DNA from: Tolypothrix tenuis PCC 7101
GTDB taxonomy: Bacteria; Cyanobacteriota; Cyanobacteriia; Cyanobacteriales; Nostocaceae
DNA: 64,000 nt
Assembly (NCBI RefSeq): GCF_002368295.1
Contig: NZ_AP018248.1
Location: forward strand, 2,477,977 to 2,541,976
Reading direction: 5' to 3'
Of the stretch, positions 44,855-53,634 are shown piece after piece. The notes under the pieces are model-generated. The model was not told the DNA's origin and made no database searches. It saw only the letters and a list, made by a program, of their open reading frames with translations. How positions within the stretch are numbered: the stretch's first letter is position 1; each line of letters opens with the position of its first letter. A program made the position numbers and the translations under genes.

Positions 44855-45048
44855 AAAAAGCGTAGCTGCAAGGCTTGTCGTCAGACATCGCACTTTTCAC
44901 CAACCACATTGTACGGGCACGGCACCGATAATCTATCGATTTTAGCGAAATCCTGTGGATGCCGTGCCCCTACCGCTCATATATTGATGTAATTTCCCCA
45001 TCAAATCCACAAATGCGTAGCCGCAAGGCTTGTCGTCAGACATCGCAC
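44855..45048 (+). repeat. 40-bp dispersed repeats flanking a GGGCACGGCA palindrome
   Basis: Two copies of the GGCTTGTCGTCAGACATCGC-containing repeat (44855-44893 and 45009-45048) lie either side of an inverted repeat, GTACGGGCACGGCA (44911) and TGCCGTGCCCCTAC (to 44973). The third copy is at 35361-35400. Confidence 0.7.
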
Positions 45049-45072
45049 TTTTTATAATTTCAAATTTGTATC

Positions 45073-45355
45073 GTGTTGGAGTACTTCAAAGTCGTGTTGG
45101 AGTACTTCAGAGTCGTGTTGGAGTACTTCAAAGTCGTGTTGAAGTACTTCAAAGTCGTGTTGAGGTACTTCAAAGTCGTGTTGAAGTACTTCAAAGTCGT
45201 GTTGAGGTACTTCAAAGTCGTGTTGAAGTACTTCAAAGTCGTGTTGAGGTACTTCAAAGTCGTGTTGAGGTACTTCAAAGTCGTGTTGAAGTACTTCAAA
45301 GTCGTGTTGAGGTACTTCAAAGTCGTGTTGAAGTACTTCAAAGTCGTGTTGAGGA
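45073..45355. repeat. 13-copy tandem array of a 21-bp unit
   Basis: The unit is GTGTTGRRGTACTTCAAAGTC (R = A or G). There are thirteen full copies and a truncated fourteenth. Units with AA contain the perfect 14-bp palindrome TTGAAGTACTTCAA. Several frames stay open because the unit is a multiple of three. One reads a heptad (VEVLQSR) that would be coiled-coil-like, with the GAA/GAG variation silent. No ribosome-binding site or credible start supports translation. Confidence 0.9.
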
Positions 45356-45451
45356 GTTTCTCAGGCTTAACCCAAATTACAGTGAATGCGATCGCACTTC
45401 CTAAAAAGGCTAAAAAGAATCATAACTACAGCAAATAGTTATTACACTTTC

Positions 45452-45575
45452 AATACTGCTCGGTTAAGGATTTTCAACTCGGAATTTGGTTTGGGGAAAA
45501 GGTGAAAGGGTAAGGGTTAAAGGTTTTTTCTCGCCCCTTTTACCCTTCCCCTTTTCCCCTTAACCGACAAGTATT
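45452..45575 (+). mobile_element. MITE-like element, family A copy 3
   Basis: Nearly identical to the copy at 9654-9777 in sequence, length (124 bp) and orientation, differing at only a handful of positions. The ends are AATACTGCTCGGTTAAG and CTTAACCGACAAGTATT. The high identity suggests recent movement. Confidence 0.7.
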
Positions 45576-45735
45576 GATTACACTTTGACTCATTGCTGAA
45601 AATTTTCCGTCTTCTATTCCCCATGCATAAAGGGAATTAGCCAACGAAAATTTATATATACAGTGGGTAGTGCAATTTACCAATTTGTTCGCTATCTTCA
45701 AATATAGAGTAGATTTCAATATTAATTGATATACA

Positions 45736-45927
45736 ATGAATGACTCAATATTTGTTATATTTCTTGGCTTTGGTTTTCTCTGGCTGGTAATGGGAGTTGT
45801 AGGTTGGATTGCTTTTCTCAAATCTGAAGGTGAAGAGATTAAGTTTGGTAAGTGGGGACTATTAGTTGCTATTCCAATTTTGATACCGATAATTATTACC
45901 TTAATTATTGGCGCACTCTACCAATAA
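45736..45927 (+). CDS. Small two-helix membrane protein, 63 aa
   Basis: The frame encodes two clean membrane helices (IFVIFLGFGFLWLVMGVVGWIAFL and WGLLVAIPILIPIIITLIIGALY) separated by a charged loop (KSEGEEIKFGK). This is a sensible protein and is not built of repeats, unlike its surroundings. I do not recognise the family. The ribosome-binding site is weak, so the call depends on the protein's composition. Confidence 0.5.
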   Translation: MNDSIFVIFLGFGFLWLVMGVVGWIAFLKSEGEEIKFGKWGLLVAIPILIPIIITLIIGALYQ

Positions 45928-46112
45928 TTGCAGCATTAATTATTAACTATCGTTTAAAAATATGGTGTGTTATTGCGGAGTCCAATACACCATTAAGTCG
46001 ATTAATGTTTATGCTAGGTATTCTACTACTGTGGAAGTAATATGTCATTGCGAGCGGAAATAAGTGGAGCGCAGCAATTACAGTCCTCTGCGATTGCTTC
46101 TCTGGGAGACGT
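45928..46112. other. Spacer with a TCATTGCGAGCG-type repeat
   Basis: ATGTCATTGCGAGCGGAAAT...GCGATTGCTTCTCTGGGAGACG (about 46041-46111) resembles the widespread bacterial intergenic palindrome (TCATTGCGAGCG...GCAATC). An open frame across it is not convincing. Confidence 0.5.
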
Positions 46113-46245
46113 TATACCAATTCAAATAATGTTTGCGACAGATAAATTCTTTGTAGGGAACATCTACAATCTTTTGGTATATCAAATATCTTACAGATGC
46201 CGTGCCCTTAACCATGTGTCGCGTTCTTTTTTCAAAATGGTATTA
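46113..46245 (+). mobile_element. MITE-like element, family C copy 1
   Basis: Begins TATACCAATTCAAATAATG and ends TTCAAAATGGTATTA, an imperfect inverted repeat. The interior carries GCGACAGATAAATT, GGTATATCAAATATCTTACAG and GCCGTGCCC. A reverse-oriented copy lies at 46858-46994, on the other side of the GNAT gene. Confidence 0.7.
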
Positions 46246-46308
46246 CGCGTTAAGCGTTGGCGAAATGCAATTTGAATATTATGAATTGATCATCCAAATA
46301 TCATCATC

Positions 46309-46752
46309 TTATAATAATTTTTTCTTCATTTTGATATGAGCAATATCTGCTTCTATAAAGATTTCTCCTTCTGGTAGAAAACCTAAATTATCATATAAAC
46401 CTTTGATATATTTTTGAGCATGAACTATAACTTCTGGAATATGCTGATGAGCAATAATTTCTATTGCTTTTTCCATAAGTTGTTTACCAATACCTTTACC
46501 TCTAGCTTTGCTTAAAACAGCAAGTCTTTCTATTTTGGCGATTTTATGATCTAAATATCTAATTCTGGTAGTACCGACAGCTTCTTGATTTAAATAAGCA
46601 ATTAAATGGTCACATATTTCATCTTTACCATCAAACTCTAAAGCAGCTTCTACCCCTTGTTCTTCCTGAAACACAGCGATTCTAATTGCTTTAATTGCTG
46701 CAAATTCATCAGGAGACTCAACAATTTTAATAATTAAATCTTGGCTTCCCAT
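46309..46752 (-). CDS. GNAT-family N-acetyltransferase
   Basis: A 147-residue acetyl-CoA-dependent acetyltransferase. The A motif is IERLAVLSKARGKGIGKQLMEKAIE with the acetyl-CoA loop RGKGIG. The N-terminal part, AAIKAIRIAVFQEEQGV, and the ending, YDNLGFLPEGEIFIEADIAHIKMKK, match the ElaA/YjcF-like branch of the family. The substrate is unknown. The start is the ATG at 46752; the longer frame upstream runs through GCCTCTGCG repeats and a MITE-like element and is not coding. The gene is bracketed by two inverted copies of the family C element. Confidence 0.88.
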   Translation of the reverse strand: MGSQDLIIKIVESPDEFAAIKAIRIAVFQEEQGVEAALEFDGKDEICDHLIAYLNQEAVGTTRIRYLDHKIAKIERLAVLSKARGKGIGKQLMEKAIEIIAHQHIPEVIVHAQKYIKGLYDNLGFLPEGEIFIEADIAHIKMKKKLL

Positions 46753-46857
46753 CTCTCTGTGTTCTCTACGCCTCTGCGATTCGATGAAAAATATTGAAAG
46801 CGACGAAAAACTCCATCTCCTTGTGGGTAGACGAGGTTGTTCTCCTCGTAGCTTGGA

Positions 46858-46994
46858 TAATACCATTTTGAAAAAAGAACGCGACAGATGGGTGAGGGCA
46901 CGGCACCTGTAAGATATTTGATATACCAAAAGATGGTGGATGCCGTGCCCCTACATGGAATTTATCTGTCGCAAACATTATTTGAATTGGTATA
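46858..46994 (-). mobile_element. MITE-like element, family C copy 2 (inverted)
   Basis: Reverse complement of the element at 46113-46245, with ends TAATACCATTTTGAAAA and TTTGAATTGGTATA. The interior holds GGGCACGGCA...TGCCGTGCCC. With copy 1 it encloses the GNAT gene. No transposase lies between the two. Confidence 0.7.
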
Positions 46995-47055
46995 AATTCT
47001 TCTCCATGCCCCATGCCCAAAAACTCCATCCACAAGGGATGGAGTTTTTTATAAT

Positions 47056-50040
47056 TTAATCTGCGCCTTCAATTGGTGCAAAACCTTGGCGTTGAATATT
47101 TTCTGTGATGGTACGCGGTTCTAGGAACTGTAGCAGATAATCAGGGCCACCTGCTTTGGAACCAACGCCAGAAAGATTGAAACCACCAAAAGGTTGACGG
47201 GCTACGATCGCACCTGTAATTGTACGGTTAATATACAAATTTCCGACTTCAAATTCTTGTTGTGCTTGCTGAATGTGGGATGGGGTACGCGAATAAAGTC
47301 CTCCAGTTAAAGCATAGTTAGTACCGTTAGCAACGGCTAATGCTTCCTGAAAGTCTTTGACTTTAATTACCGCTAGCACAGGGCCAAAAATTTCTTGTTG
47401 GGCAATTATCGCATTCGGTGGCACTTCGCTAAAAATCACCGGGCCGATAAAATATCCCTGTTGTGGTGCGGGTAACTCTAGTGCAACTAAGGCTTCTGTT
47501 TTACCTTTTTCAATATACTCGCGAATGCGATCGCGGGCGTTGGCATCAATTACCGGGCCGACTTGGGTGCTTGGTAATTCGGTTTCCCCAATGTTCAAGG
47601 ATTTTGTGGCTTCTACTAACCGTTCCACAAAGGTATCGTAAATCGATTGCAGCACAATTACCCGAGAACAAGCAGAACATTTTTGTCCGCTATAACCAAA
47701 TGCTGATTGCACTACACCCACAACAGCTTGGTCTAAATCAGCACTCTCATCTACAATGATAGCATTCTTCCCACCCATCTCTGCAATTACCCGCTTCATG
47801 TGTTTTTGACCGGGTTTGAGGGTAGCTGCTTCTGCGTAAATTCTACAGCCAACTTCTTGAGAGCCAGTAAAAGCAATCACATGAGTATCAGGATGATTTA
47901 CCAAATAAGCACCAACTTGGGAACCTTTACCGGGTACATATTGATAGACACCTTGGGGAATCCCCGCTTCTACCAAAATTTCTGTAAGTTTGGCGGTAAT
48001 TACAGAAGATGTTTCCGCAGGTTTGAGCAGAGTACAGTTACCAGCAACTAACGCTGCTACAGTCATACCACAAGCGATCGCCAAAGGGAAATTCCAAGGC
48101 GAAATCACCACAGCAATTCCCCGTGGCTGGTAAATATAACGGTTCGTTTCTCCAGAGACATCATAGTTTACGCCTTTATCCAAGCGTTCCATTTCATCGG
48201 CGTAGTAGAGACAGAAATCTATCGCCTCGGAAACTTCTGCGTCTGCTTCCTTAACTGGCTTCCCAACTTCCAAAACTATCCAAGCTGAAAGTTCCGCGCG
48301 GCGTTGTGACATCAAATCCCCAGCTTTCCGCAAAATATCAGCGCGTTGTTTTGCTGGTGTTTTCCGCCAAGCTGGAAAAGCCGCCTTCGCTGCTTTCATC
48401 GCCTGTTCAGCTTGTTCCACACTGATGAGTCCGACTTTCCCCACCACCTGACTAAAATTAGAAGGATTGAGAGAATCAATCACCTCTGGAGTATTCACAT
48501 ACTCCCCATTAATCAAAGGTAAATAAGTCCTCCCCAATTGCTGATGAACTATTTGGAAAGCCTCCGCCGACTTCCTCCTCTCTTCCTCCTCCGCATAATC
48601 AGTATCCGCCACACCCACAAAACCCCCATTTTCCTCTCTGCGCCTCTGCGTCTCTGCGTGAGCTAAATCCACCTTCGGAGGTGCTATCAACTCCTCAACT
48701 GGCCTATTCTCCAAATTTTGCCGTAAAAAAGAACTATTCGCCGTATTTTCCAGCAACCGCCGAATTAAATAAGCCATTCCCGGCAATAATTCACCATAGG
48801 GACAATAAACTCTGACTCGGTAACCCTTATCAACCAAAGCCTTCGCCAGCTTATCCCCCATACCGTAGAGAACCTGCATTTCAAAACTACGGCGAGGAAC
48901 CTTTAAAGTTTCAGCAATCGCTATTGCCCTAGCTTGCGATCGCACATTATGGCTACCAATGGCAGCATATACATATTGATGATTCTCTAGCAATAGCTGA
49001 GTGATGGTTTCAAAGTTCGCATCGCTGGCGGCTTTGTCATTATAAACAGGTTGAGGCCAATGTTTTTGCGCTGCTTTGATAGTTTCCTGATCCCAATATG
49101 CGCCTTTAACTAAACGGATAGTTAAGGGATAACCACGCTGTTTCAACCAAGCAATCACATCTCTAGCATCTTGCTCACTGTCACGCAGATATGCTTGGAT
49201 GGTGATACCAATATCTGTACGTTGACGAAACTCTTCTTCCATTAATAATTTTTTCAGGATGTGAAGAGTTATATCTTTATAGGCATACTGTTCCATATCA
49301 AAATGCACAGCCGCCCCTAATTCTTTAGCATGACGTAAAAGAGTACGAATGCGATCGCTAACTCTCGCCTCACTACCTTCAGCATCTAAGGGGTCAAATT
49401 GCGAATAAAACGCCGTTAACTTCACAGAAACTTGGACTTTTGCTAGCTGTTCGCCATCTGCTTCATCAATAGCCGCTATTGCTTTCCAATTCTTTGATGC
49501 AGCTACCAATTGCTGTATTAATTCCGAATAGCGTTCTAAGTAAGATTGTGCTTCTGTTTCTGTAATTACTGCTTCACCTAGTAAGTCGATGGTGAAAGCC
49601 ATTTTATCTTTACGTAGGCGTTCAACTGTTCTGATGACTTGTGTAATATTTTCCCCAGAAATATATTTATGAGCAAGAGTTTCAACTGCTGTCGCTACTG
49701 TTGTGGCTGCTACTTGTCCCGGCATAGAATCAGGGTTAGCAAAATTCAGCATTCCCTTTAACGCCGCAGGTAATTCTACAGATTCATCTCCTAAATATTC
49801 TTGTAAATGGGCAGCAATTTCCGGCCTGCTGCGTAAAGCTGGTAATGTATCGATAAAGCGAAATAATTGCACCCGTAAACCTGGATTGCTCATCGCCCAA
49901 GCTAGTAATTTATCATCCCAACGCATTTGATCGCGTAAAGATGCCAAAAACGAGCGATTTTCTTGGGTTACTTCTAGAAGTTGTTTAGCAATTTCTTGGG
50001 TTTTAGCTTCGTAGGTGCTGGTTTGTACTTGTAATACCAC
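47056..50040 (-). CDS. putA: Bifunctional proline dehydrogenase / L-glutamate-gamma-semialdehyde dehydrogenase
   Basis: The enzyme oxidises proline to glutamate in two steps. The N-terminal FAD proline dehydrogenase barrel (about 60-440) shows RVSDRIRTLLRHAKELGAAVHFDMEQYAYK, RLVKGAYWDQE and YGMGDKLA. The C-terminal aldehyde dehydrogenase (about 510-985) shows VISPWNFPLAIACG, FTGSQEVG, the Glu motif IAEMGGKNAIIVDE and the catalytic Cys in GYSGQKCSACSR (about 787). Length 994, start GTG at 50040 with AGGAG upstream. There is no N-terminal DNA-binding domain, so it is not a trifunctional PutA. The linker (about 460-475) contains AETQRRREE, encoded by a CTCTGCG repeat found elsewhere between genes. 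Confidence 0.95.
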   Translation of the reverse strand: MVLQVQTSTYEAKTQEIAKQLLEVTQENRSFLASLRDQMRWDDKLLAWAMSNPGLRVQLFRFIDTLPALRSRPEIAAHLQEYLGDESVELPAALKGMLNFANPDSMPGQVAATTVATAVETLAHKYISGENITQVIRTVERLRKDKMAFTIDLLGEAVITETEAQSYLERYSELIQQLVAASKNWKAIAAIDEADGEQLAKVQVSVKLTAFYSQFDPLDAEGSEARVSDRIRTLLRHAKELGAAVHFDMEQYAYKDITLHILKKLLMEEEFRQRTDIGITIQAYLRDSEQDARDVIAWLKQRGYPLTIRLVKGAYWDQETIKAAQKHWPQPVYNDKAASDANFETITQLLLENHQYVYAAIGSHNVRSQARAIAIAETLKVPRRSFEMQVLYGMGDKLAKALVDKGYRVRVYCPYGELLPGMAYLIRRLLENTANSSFLRQNLENRPVEELIAPPKVDLAHAETQRRREENGGFVGVADTDYAEEEERRKSAEAFQIVHQQLGRTYLPLINGEYVNTPEVIDSLNPSNFSQVVGKVGLISVEQAEQAMKAAKAAFPAWRKTPAKQRADILRKAGDLMSQRRAELSAWIVLEVGKPVKEADAEVSEAIDFCLYYADEMERLDKGVNYDVSGETNRYIYQPRGIAVVISPWNFPLAIACGMTVAALVAGNCTLLKPAETSSVITAKLTEILVEAGIPQGVYQYVPGKGSQVGAYLVNHPDTHVIAFTGSQEVGCRIYAEAATLKPGQKHMKRVIAEMGGKNAIIVDESADLDQAVVGVVQSAFGYSGQKCSACSRVIVLQSIYDTFVERLVEATKSLNIGETELPSTQVGPVIDANARDRIREYIEKGKTEALVALELPAPQQGYFIGPVIFSEVPPNAIIAQQEIFGPVLAVIKVKDFQEALAVANGTNYALTGGLYSRTPSHIQQAQQEFEVGNLYINRTITGAIVARQPFGGFNLSGVGSKAGGPDYLLQFLEPRTITENIQRQGFAPIEGAD
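48633..48662. repeat. CTCTGCG heptamer-type repeat inside putA
   Basis: CTCTCTGCGCCTCTGCGTCT and the bases around it form a short repeat that usually lies between genes; a related stretch (CTACGCCTCTGCG) is at about 46777-46789, upstream of the GNAT gene. Here it is read in frame in the linker joining the two PutA enzyme domains. Confidence 0.7.
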
Positions 50041-50063
50041 TGATAATAACTCCTAATTCCAGG

Positions 50064-50154
50064 TAATACCAATTTTGGATTTTGGATTGAAAACCTTGAA
50101 AACAAGGCTGTGACAGGATTTTCAAGCAATACTACATATCCCAAGTTGGTATAA
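50064..50154. mobile_element. MITE-like element, family B copy 2
   Basis: Ends TAATACCAATTTTGGA and CCCAAGTTGGTATA, with the interior sharing AACAAGGCTG with the copy at 12512-12609. It lies 24 bp upstream of the putA start, probably within its promoter or leader. Confidence 0.55.
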
Positions 50155-50325
50155 GGCTTGCATTTACAAGCCTCTGTATTCTATTTTGACTCCTCAATTT
50201 TGCTGTCACCATATTTCCCTAGTGCAAAATTCACTTCCAGTTTCGGAAATCAAATCTACCTACGAAATACAATTTGTAGTGGAACAGTACTTACGCACAG
50301 GTTACAGAAAATCAAACCGCAGAGG

Positions 50326-50435
50326 AATACTTGTCGGTTAAGGGGAAAAAGGGGAATGGGGGAAGGGAAAGAAAAAACCTTTAACCTTTTCCCCAAAATC
50401 AATTTTGAGTTCAAAACGCTTAACTGAGTAGTATT
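50326..50435 (-). mobile_element. MITE-like element, family A copy 4
   Basis: Ends AATACTTGTCGGTTAAG and CTTAACTGAGTAGTATT, in the same orientation as the copy at 44726-44836. The polypurine interior is AAGGGGAAAAAGGGGAATGG. It lies between putA and the HD-domain gene. Confidence 0.65.
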
Positions 50436-50520
50436 GGTACACAGAGGAATAAGAGTTTGAGTAGTTATTGGCGTAAGTAATATAGAAAATTCAGTTTAAT
50501 AAATTAACTCATAACTTCAA

Positions 50521-51195
50521 ATGTCCAACATCAGATATAAAGATATATCTCAAGAAAAATTGCTCGATATTTTATTATATCGCTGGCAAAATACAATCCA
50601 ACTCTTTAAGGTTAATCCAATAGATACAAATATTATTTTTAATAACATAATTGCGGGTTATTCGAGTCCTGGGCGTTATTACCATACACTAGAACATATT
50701 CTTCACGTTCTAATTACCATTGATAAATTACAAGCCTACGTTCAAGATATTCACTCTGTACAAATTGCCGCTTGGTTTCACGATATAGTTTATGATACTC
50801 AGGCGAAAGATAATGAAGAAAAAAGTGCAGAATATGCGAGTGAATTATTATATAAATTAGGTTTTGCAGCGAATAATATTGCTCACATTACCGACTTAAT
50901 TATCAATACAAAGTCACATCAAGCTGCTGCAGATGATTTTGATAGCCAAGTTTTACTTGATGCCGATTTAGCAATTTTAGCGGCTGACCCTGTTCAATAT
51001 CAAGAATACGCTCAGGCGATTCGCCAAGAATATGCTTGGGTTCCACAAGACCAATATATTGCCGGACGTAAGCAAGTTTTAGAGAAATTTTTGCAGCGTG
51101 ATCGCATTTATTTTACGCCTTTAATGTTTGAGGTCGCTGAACAATCTGCTAGAGCTAATATCACAGCCGAAATTCAAACTTTGAGTCAACAATAA
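50521..51195 (+). CDS. HD-superfamily metal-dependent phosphohydrolase
   Basis: A 224-residue predicted phosphohydrolase (COG4339 type). The metal ligands are visible in order: YYHTLEHI (first His), WFHDIVYD (the HD pair, about 86-93) and LLDADLAILAADP (C-terminal Asp). Substrates of this group are mostly unknown; related HD enzymes act on nucleotides. It appears monocistronic, with family A and B elements upstream. Confidence 0.88.
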   Translation: MSNIRYKDISQEKLLDILLYRWQNTIQLFKVNPIDTNIIFNNIIAGYSSPGRYYHTLEHILHVLITIDKLQAYVQDIHSVQIAAWFHDIVYDTQAKDNEEKSAEYASELLYKLGFAANNIAHITDLIINTKSHQAAADDFDSQVLLDADLAILAADPVQYQEYAQAIRQEYAWVPQDQYIAGRKQVLEKFLQRDRIYFTPLMFEVAEQSARANITAEIQTLSQQ

Positions 51196-51436
51196 AAGAC
51201 AAATTAAATATCCAGTAGGGTGTGTTATGGCTTTAGCCTAACGCACCGTTGCTATCCCAACAATTAAGCAAAATAATCATATTAAATTCATTTTAATAAT
51301 ATTTGCAGATGCCGCTACCCATCTATGGCATTCTATTTTTAAATTAATAATCTTGAATTGAATTTCTAACTCTTCGCTGTTCTTGAAGGTACAAATCACC
51401 ATAAGATAATTAGCGCGGTGATTCAAAAAACATTAC

Positions 51437-52204
51437 ATGGAACTTTTGCCAGAGAACTTACAAAAATTACGTGGACAGGTTGCAATTATTACAGGCGCAT
51501 CACGAGGAATAGGAAGAGCGATCGCACTAGAATTAGCTAGCTACGGAGCCAATGTAGTTGTTAATTATGCCAGTTCTAGTGGTGCTGCTGACAGCTTAGT
51601 TGCGGAAATTACGGCAGCAGGTGGCGAAGCTTTAGCGCTGCAAGCTGATGTTTCTAAACTCGATCAAGTAGAGGCGCTGTTCAACACCGTCATCGATAAA
51701 TTTAAGCGGATTGATATTCTGGTCAACAACGCAGGTATTACTCGCGACACCTTACTTTTGCGAATGAAGCCCGAAGATTGGCAAGCAGTGATTGACCTCA
51801 ATCTTACTGGTGTTTTCTTATGCACACGCGCTGCTAGTAAAGTTATGCTCAAGCAACGTTCTGGACGCATTATTAATATTGCCTCCGTTGCTGGGCAAAT
51901 GGGTAACCCAGGTCAAGCAAACTACAGCGCCGCCAAAGCTGGTGTGATTGGCTTTACCAAAACTGTGGCTAAAGAACTGGCTTCTCGCGGGATCACCGTT
52001 AACGCCGTCGCCCCTGGTTTTATTTCCACCGACATGACCAGCAATCTCAGCAATACTGAAGAAATTCTCAAATTCATTCCTCTCGGTCGCTACGGTCAAC
52101 CAGAAGAAATTGCTGGGATGGTGCGCTTCCTCGCTGCTGATACCGCCGCCGCCTATATTACTGGCCAAGTGTTCAATGTCGATGGTGGCATGGTAATGGC
52201 TTAA
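51437..52204 (+). CDS. fabG: 3-oxoacyl-[acyl-carrier-protein] reductase
   Basis: NADPH-dependent reductase of fatty acid synthesis and a short-chain dehydrogenase. The cofactor loop is TGASRGIGRA (about 19-28), NNAG appears at about 97, the catalytic Ser is in IINIASVAGQMGN and the Tyr/Lys pair is in YSAAKAG (about 161-167). The C-terminus ends in GQVFNVDGGMVMA, a FabG hallmark. Length 255, start ATG at 51437. It stands alone here, without other fab genes beside it. Confidence 0.94.
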   Translation: MELLPENLQKLRGQVAIITGASRGIGRAIALELASYGANVVVNYASSSGAADSLVAEITAAGGEALALQADVSKLDQVEALFNTVIDKFKRIDILVNNAGITRDTLLLRMKPEDWQAVIDLNLTGVFLCTRAASKVMLKQRSGRIINIASVAGQMGNPGQANYSAAKAGVIGFTKTVAKELASRGITVNAVAPGFISTDMTSNLSNTEEILKFIPLGRYGQPEEIAGMVRFLAADTAAAYITGQVFNVDGGMVMA

Positions 52205-52419
52205 GGAGTGCTGAATAGACCTCTTGCATGAATCTTTGCCCTCACCCTAAATCCCTCTCCCATGCTTGGGAGAGGGACTTTGATATCGCCTCCCCTTCTC
52301 CCAATTTCGGGAGCAGGGGCTCTTGGATGAGGGTAAGTTTTGTATTCGTGCAAGAAGTCTAATGTTGAGTGTAGAGTGCGGAAGGCTCAGTACTCTACAC
52401 TCAACATTCAATGCAAAAC

Positions 52420-53517
52420 TTATAATCCCAGCAGTGCTGGTTCTACGCCTACTTGTTTCCAAGCATGACGAACAGCGTTTTGTTCTTTACTTCCATGACC
52501 ATATAATTCCCCAGCTACAGAGATTGTATGGTGTGCGGCTTTCGCAAAATTAGAACGGGGGCGTAATCTATCTCTTAAGGTGATATACCAGATTTTTCCA
52601 GCTTTTTCCCAAGCGTAACCACCGATTTCTACTGCTGCTAAATAAAAAGCATGGTTGGGAATACCAGAGTTGATATGCACACCCCCATTATCTTCGTTTC
52701 CTTTATATAAATCTTTGACATGGGCGGGTTGGGGGTCTTTACCCAACACAGGATCGTCGTAAGCAGTTCCCGGCGCTTTCATAGAGCGAATACCTACGCC
52801 TTTCACCCCAGGCATAAATAAACCAGCGCCAATGATCCAATCGGCTTGATCTGCTGTGTGGTTGAGTACCCGTTGTTTAACCAAGGAACCAAAGACATCA
52901 GACATAGACTCATTTAATGCCCCTGGTTGATTTTGATAGATTAAAGCAGCTTCGTATTGGGTGATACCGTGGGTGAGCTCATGGGCAATGACATCAATTG
53001 ATTTGGTGAAGCGAGTAAAAATTTGCCCATCGCCATCACCATAAACCATTTGGTTGCCATCCCAAAAGGCGTTGTCATAATTTTGGCTGTAATGAACTGT
53101 AGAGTCTAAACGCAAACCGCGATCGTCAATAGAATTTCGCTTGTAGATTTCCTTGTAAAAATCAAATGTAGCACCAGCAGCATCATAAGCTTCATTTACC
53201 GCTGGGTCTTGAGTAGCAGGATCGCCCTCACCACGTACTAGTTTGCCAGGCAGCTCTATACCATTCTTGGCATCATAAATCGTGCGACGCTTCTCTCCAG
53301 TTGATTTGGCCGAAGGAATCAGGCTTAAGACATCACGTTGTCCGCGAATTCGGGCGGAACGGGTTAAGCTTTGAAATGCCCAGTCGCTCTGTTGAGTATC
53401 ACCACGTTTGGCTATCTCCTTCAACATATGTGGTGGGACAACAAAGCAAATCGGACAAAATTGGTTATTAGCGTGACAAACCTGAGATTTAGCCGCTCTT
53501 TTACTTTGACGATGCAT
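52420..53517 (-). CDS. M4-family metallopeptidase, protealysin-like
   Basis: A thermolysin-family zinc protease of 365 residues. Zinc site HELTHGITQYE (about 178-188), the downstream Glu helix NESMSDVFGS, and GGVHINSGIPNHAFY with the catalytic His later (SVAGELYGHGSKE region). The short N-terminal precursor, with PPHMLKEIAKRGD and no signal peptide, resembles protealysin-type members, which may act inside the cell or leave by a non-classical route. CHANNQFCPICF near the N-terminus adds three cysteines that might bind metal. CAGGAG precedes the ATG at 53517. Confidence 0.92.
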   Translation of the reverse strand: MHRQSKRAAKSQVCHANNQFCPICFVVPPHMLKEIAKRGDTQQSDWAFQSLTRSARIRGQRDVLSLIPSAKSTGEKRRTIYDAKNGIELPGKLVRGEGDPATQDPAVNEAYDAAGATFDFYKEIYKRNSIDDRGLRLDSTVHYSQNYDNAFWDGNQMVYGDGDGQIFTRFTKSIDVIAHELTHGITQYEAALIYQNQPGALNESMSDVFGSLVKQRVLNHTADQADWIIGAGLFMPGVKGVGIRSMKAPGTAYDDPVLGKDPQPAHVKDLYKGNEDNGGVHINSGIPNHAFYLAAVEIGGYAWEKAGKIWYITLRDRLRPRSNFAKAAHHTISVAGELYGHGSKEQNAVRHAWKQVGVEPALLGL

Positions 53518-53634
53518 AGTTTTACTCCTGAATCACAGAAGTAGCGATCGCATTTCCATTCAATTTGCGATCGCCACTGTCCTTAGATCCCGACTAATTT
53601 GCTCAAATTTCGAGGTTTTGTCACAAAAATTCAC

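Noticed and set aside
45073..45345. CRISPR array or clear coding gene at the 21-bp array
   Set aside because: The 21-bp units are contiguous without spacers. Open frames exist on both strands only because the unit length is a multiple of three, and no start signal favours one.
46042..46275. Plus-strand frame of 77 codons before the GNAT gene
   Set aside because: It crosses a TCATTGCGAGCG-type intergenic repeat and a MITE-like element and has no ribosome-binding site.
46113..46994. A complete composite transposon
   Set aside because: No transposase or recombinase is encoded between or beside the two inverted elements, so only a passive cassette can be argued.
46753..47035. N-terminal extension of the GNAT protein and an overlapping 89-codon frame
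   Set aside because: The sequence is a CTCTGCG repeat and family C element, and the conserved GNAT protein begins at the ATG at 46752.
50158..50427. Plus-strand frame of 89 codons upstream of the HD gene
   Set aside because: Most of it lies in the family A element, and similar frames appear in the other copies.
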